From Haloplanus litoreus (lineage in GTDB: Archaea; Halobacteriota; Halobacteria; Halobacteriales; Haloferacaceae), in assembly GCF_042677945.1 (NCBI RefSeq), contig NZ_JBHUDN010000009.1: 64,000 bases of DNA. One strand, given 5' to 3'. The position numbers and the translations under genes are program-made. Under the pieces are notes generated by a model that did not search any database, was not told the DNA's origin, and saw only the letters and a program-made list of their open reading frames with translations. This document shows positions 61,859 through 64,000 of this stretch, piece by piece. The first letter of the stretch is position 1. The number at the start of each line of letters is the position of its first letter.

Positions 61859-63148
61859 TCAGTCGACGACGAGCCGGCGCTTCTCGCCCACCGCGTCGGC
61901 CTCCTCGAAGTCGCCGCCGCCGAGCAGGCCGCGCGCGGCGCGCTTGCCCCACTCCACCGCCGGCTGAGTGAACGTCTCGACGCCGGCGAGTTCGCCGTAG
62001 AGGACGCAGGCCGCCTCCATGCCGTAGAGGAGTTCACCCACGCCGCGCTCGTCGATGCGGTCGAGTTCGATCCGGACGTTCGGGCAGTTCGCGGCGGCGA
62101 GGCTCGCCTCGGTCGCGCGGAACTCCGCGTCGAGCAGGTCGCCGAGGCTCCCGCCGCCGAGGTAGGCGAGGCCGTCGAGGTCCGTCTCGGGAATCGGGAT
62201 TCGGGGGCGCTCTCGCGGGCGCACGAGCGTCACGAGTTTGTCCCGTGGCCCGGCGCGGTAGAGCTGTAGCTGGGAGTGCTGGTCGGTCGCCCCGAGCGCG
62301 CGAGCGGGCGTCTGCCCGACGGCGTCCTTGCCCAGGCTTTCGGCCCACAGCTGTGCGAACCACTCCGCGAAGTACTCCAGGGATTCGGCGTAGGGCACCA
62401 TCGCGTTGATCGCCGCACCCCGACGTTCGAGGGCGTAACAGACGGCGCCGTAGGCGTAGGCCGGGGAGTCGAACAGCGACCCCGCGAGCCGGTCGGCCTC
62501 GGCCCGGGCACCGTCGAGGAGGGCGTCTACGTCGTGACCGGCGAGGGCGGCGACGGGGAGAGCGACAGTCGAGAGCGCCGAGAAACGGCCGGGGACGCCC
62601 GCGGGCACGTCGAGGGCCGGCAGGTCGTGACGCGCGGCCAGTTCGCGGAGGTTGCCGTCGGCGCCCGTCGTGACCAGCGTGCGCCGGGTCCAGTCGACGC
62701 CCGCGCGGTCCATCGCCTCGCGGACGATCAGGAAGTTCGCCAGCGTCTCGGCCGTCGTCCCCGACCGGGAGACGACGTGAACGACGGTGTCTCCGAGAGG
62801 GAGGGAGTCGAGGAGTGCGTCGACGTGCGCGGGGTCGACGTTGTCGAGGACGTAGTGGTCGAGTCCGTCTCCGCCGAGCGCCTCGGCGAGCGTCGCGGCG
62901 CCGAGGGCACTCCCACCGATGCCGACGGTCAGGACCGCCGCCGGGTCGTCGAAGCGGTCGACGGCCGCGCGGACGGCGTCGGGGTCGGCGGTGTCTGGTA
63001 GATTCAGCGCCGCGTAGCCGTGGGCGGCGTCGGCGCGGCCGCGTTCGATCCGGTCGTGGGCGTCGGCGACGCGCTCGTCCAGTCGCTCCAGGGTCGCCCG
63101 GGTCAGCCGGGGTTCGGCGTCGAGCGCGTTGCCGATGTCGACGTACAT
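61859..63148 (-). CDS. pgi: glucose-6-phosphate isomerase
   Basis: This 429-residue PGI has an N-terminal SIS domain (VLTVGIGGSALGAATLAEAL, VVSRSGTTAETL) and a C-terminal SIS domain (QLWAESLGKD, GATDQHSQLQLY). It interconverts glucose-6-phosphate and fructose-6-phosphate. The ATG at 63148 gives MYVDIGNALDAEPRL. No promoter box is sharp. It is convergent or adjacent to unrelated genes, so it is a single-gene unit. Confidence 0.95.
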   Translation of the reverse strand: MYVDIGNALDAEPRLTRATLERLDERVADAHDRIERGRADAAHGYAALNLPDTADPDAVRAAVDRFDDPAAVLTVGIGGSALGAATLAEALGGDGLDHYVLDNVDPAHVDALLDSLPLGDTVVHVVSRSGTTAETLANFLIVREAMDRAGVDWTRRTLVTTGADGNLRELAARHDLPALDVPAGVPGRFSALSTVALPVAALAGHDVDALLDGARAEADRLAGSLFDSPAYAYGAVCYALERRGAAINAMVPYAESLEYFAEWFAQLWAESLGKDAVGQTPARALGATDQHSQLQLYRAGPRDKLVTLVRPRERPRIPIPETDLDGLAYLGGGSLGDLLDAEFRATEASLAAANCPNVRIELDRIDERGVGELLYGMEAACVLYGELAGVETFTQPAVEWGKRAARGLLGGGDFEEADAVGEKRRLVVD

Positions 63149-63269
63149 GCTCGAAACGGAGTCGTGCGCCGCCAAAACGGTTTCCCGTTCGTCGCGAGGA
63201 CGGGGGCTCAGTACCGGAGTTGAGACTCGGGTTGGAGTTTTAACACCCCCGGCGCCGTGGGGCGGCGGT

Positions 63270-63731
63270 ATGGAGATCAACGGTCCGTCGAGCCGGCTCG
63301 GTATCGCCGTGCTGTTGCTCGTCGGTCTCGCGTCGGTCGGATACGGCGCGTACAGCTACGACGCGCAGTCCGCGGCGCTCGACTCGACGGCGACGGTGAA
63401 CGCGACGGTCACCGATACCTCGGTGACGGAAAGCGGTGGGAAGACCGTCTCGTACGAGCCGCGGGCGACCTTCGAGTACCGCTACCGGGGCGAGACCTAC
63501 ACGTCGTCGAGCGTGTATCCGGGGACGCTCGGGAAGGACTTCGACACCGAGGCGGCGGCGAGGGAGGAACTGGCGCCCTACGAGTCGGGCGAGACGGCGA
63601 CGGCGTACGTGCCGACCGACGACCCCGGGGCGGCGTTCCTCGAACGCGAGCGCAGCAAGAAGCCGCACCTCCTGATCGGTGCCGGCGTCCTGTTCACGGT
63701 GGTCGCAGTGTACTCCGCGATCAGAAACTGA
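63270..63731 (+). CDS. DUF3592-family membrane protein
   Basis: This 153-residue protein has a first helix at residues 10-30 and a last at 130-150. Between them is an external beta domain with SYEPRATFEYRYRGETYTSSSVYPG, the DUF3592 signature. The function is unknown. Its ATG is 20-25 bp after a TTTTAACACC promoter-like stretch. Confidence 0.8.
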   Translation: MEINGPSSRLGIAVLLLVGLASVGYGAYSYDAQSAALDSTATVNATVTDTSVTESGGKTVSYEPRATFEYRYRGETYTSSSVYPGTLGKDFDTEAAAREELAPYESGETATAYVPTDDPGAAFLERERSKKPHLLIGAGVLFTVVAVYSAIRN

Positions 63732-63755
63732 ACCGGTCGACTGTGACACACCCGC

Positions 63756-63992
63756 TCAGAACCCACCCCAGCGGAGGTAGCCCAGCACGACGACGATGGC
63801 GAACTGGAAGAGTCCCTGCAGGCCGCTGAGCCGGGCGTTTCGCATCCCGATGCGGCTGACGACGTCGGGGTCCGGGTCGCCCGACTGTAACTGGCGGTAG
63901 ATGCGCACCTCGCCGGGGAGGAGAACGCCGAACCCGAGGACGGTGAGGACGGTGACGATGGCGAGAGCGAGGAGAATGGTCGGACCGGTCAT
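63756..63992 (-). CDS. small membrane protein with two helices
   Basis: This 78-residue protein begins MTGPTILLALAIVTVLTVLGFGVLLPGEV. The second helix is at about residues 55-72, ending LRWGGF. A soluble loop RIYRQLQSGDPDPDVVSRIGMRN lies between. No family name is known to me, although the pattern looks conserved. It runs convergent to the DUF3592 gene. Confidence 0.6.
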   Translation of the reverse strand: MTGPTILLALAIVTVLTVLGFGVLLPGEVRIYRQLQSGDPDPDVVSRIGMRNARLSGLQGLFQFAIVVVLGYLRWGGF

Positions 63993-64000
63993 GCCGAACC

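Overview
The window is a 64 kb piece of a high-GC haloarchaeal chromosome. The evidence is the very acidic proteins, the A-type ATP synthase operon, ribosomal protein S6e, an archaeal SUI1/eIF1, a halocyanin-like lipoprotein, Tat/lipobox signals, AT-rich TATA-like promoters 20-35 bp upstream of mostly leaderless starts, and several families (such as DUF5806, DUF5807, DUF7112 and DUF7119, named from memory) that I know only from Halobacteria. I cannot assign a genus. A 26-base run of N at 32158-32183 marks an assembly join. I saw no rRNA, tRNA, CRISPR array, IS element or prophage.

Layout. 1-1148 is the N-terminal part of a LOV/PAS-GAF regulator cut by the window edge. 1288-9439 (minus) is the ATP synthase operon atpH-I-K-E-C-F-A-B; atpD is not where it is usually found. 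9.5-16.4 kb holds small membrane proteins, a radical SAM protein with a duplicated gene end, an isochorismatase-like hydrolase, NikR, a degenerate two-domain halocyanin, AlaX, a beta-CASP nuclease and a COG1497-type regulator. 16.5-21.6 kb has OsmC, a metzincin lipoprotein and a Zn/Cd-type P-type ATPase. 21.7-32.2 kb has S6e, a DHH phosphoesterase, four UspA genes, dihydroorotase, a lipoate-ligase-like protein and small conserved proteins.

32.2-37.3 kb follows the assembly gap and holds a probable frameshifted gene and two sensor histidine kinases. One kinase has a LOV motif and the other carries a 45-bp in-frame repeat. 37.3-43.7 kb holds a Zn alcohol dehydrogenase, an amidohydrolase and a DUF59 protein, a trio that resembles the accessory genes of bacterial propane monooxygenase clusters. 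It is followed by tandem mini zinc-ribbon proteins, a SAMP-like ubiquitin-fold protein, a formamidase and a site-2 protease. 43.8-50.5 kb has a lone PilB-type ATPase divergent from a ComEC-like metallo-beta-lactamase/DUF3006 pair, a chemotaxis transducer, a rhodanese and eIF1. 50.6-54.8 kb is a moxR-DUF58-transglutaminase operon. 54.9-64 kb has PsiE, an alpha/beta hydrolase, an MFS transporter, an AIR-synthase relative, a JAMM protease, an IPP isomerase-like Nudix protein, a coiled-coil protein, a CPBP protease, glucose-6-phosphate isomerase and two small membrane proteins.

The most unusual signal is a set of 17-bp palindromes (7-bp arms, 3-nt loop). They sit in frame inside three unrelated genes: the P-type ATPase, the DUF5806 protein and a histidine kinase. 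They encode related peptides of the VEHGST and SRTQSGDS type. Other signals worth a second look are the duplicated 33-bp gene end at 10.2 kb, a perfect 37-bp acidic-tail sequence shared by S6e and the DHH gene, two related hairpins in convergent intergenic gaps, and several enzymes with lost or swapped ligand residues.
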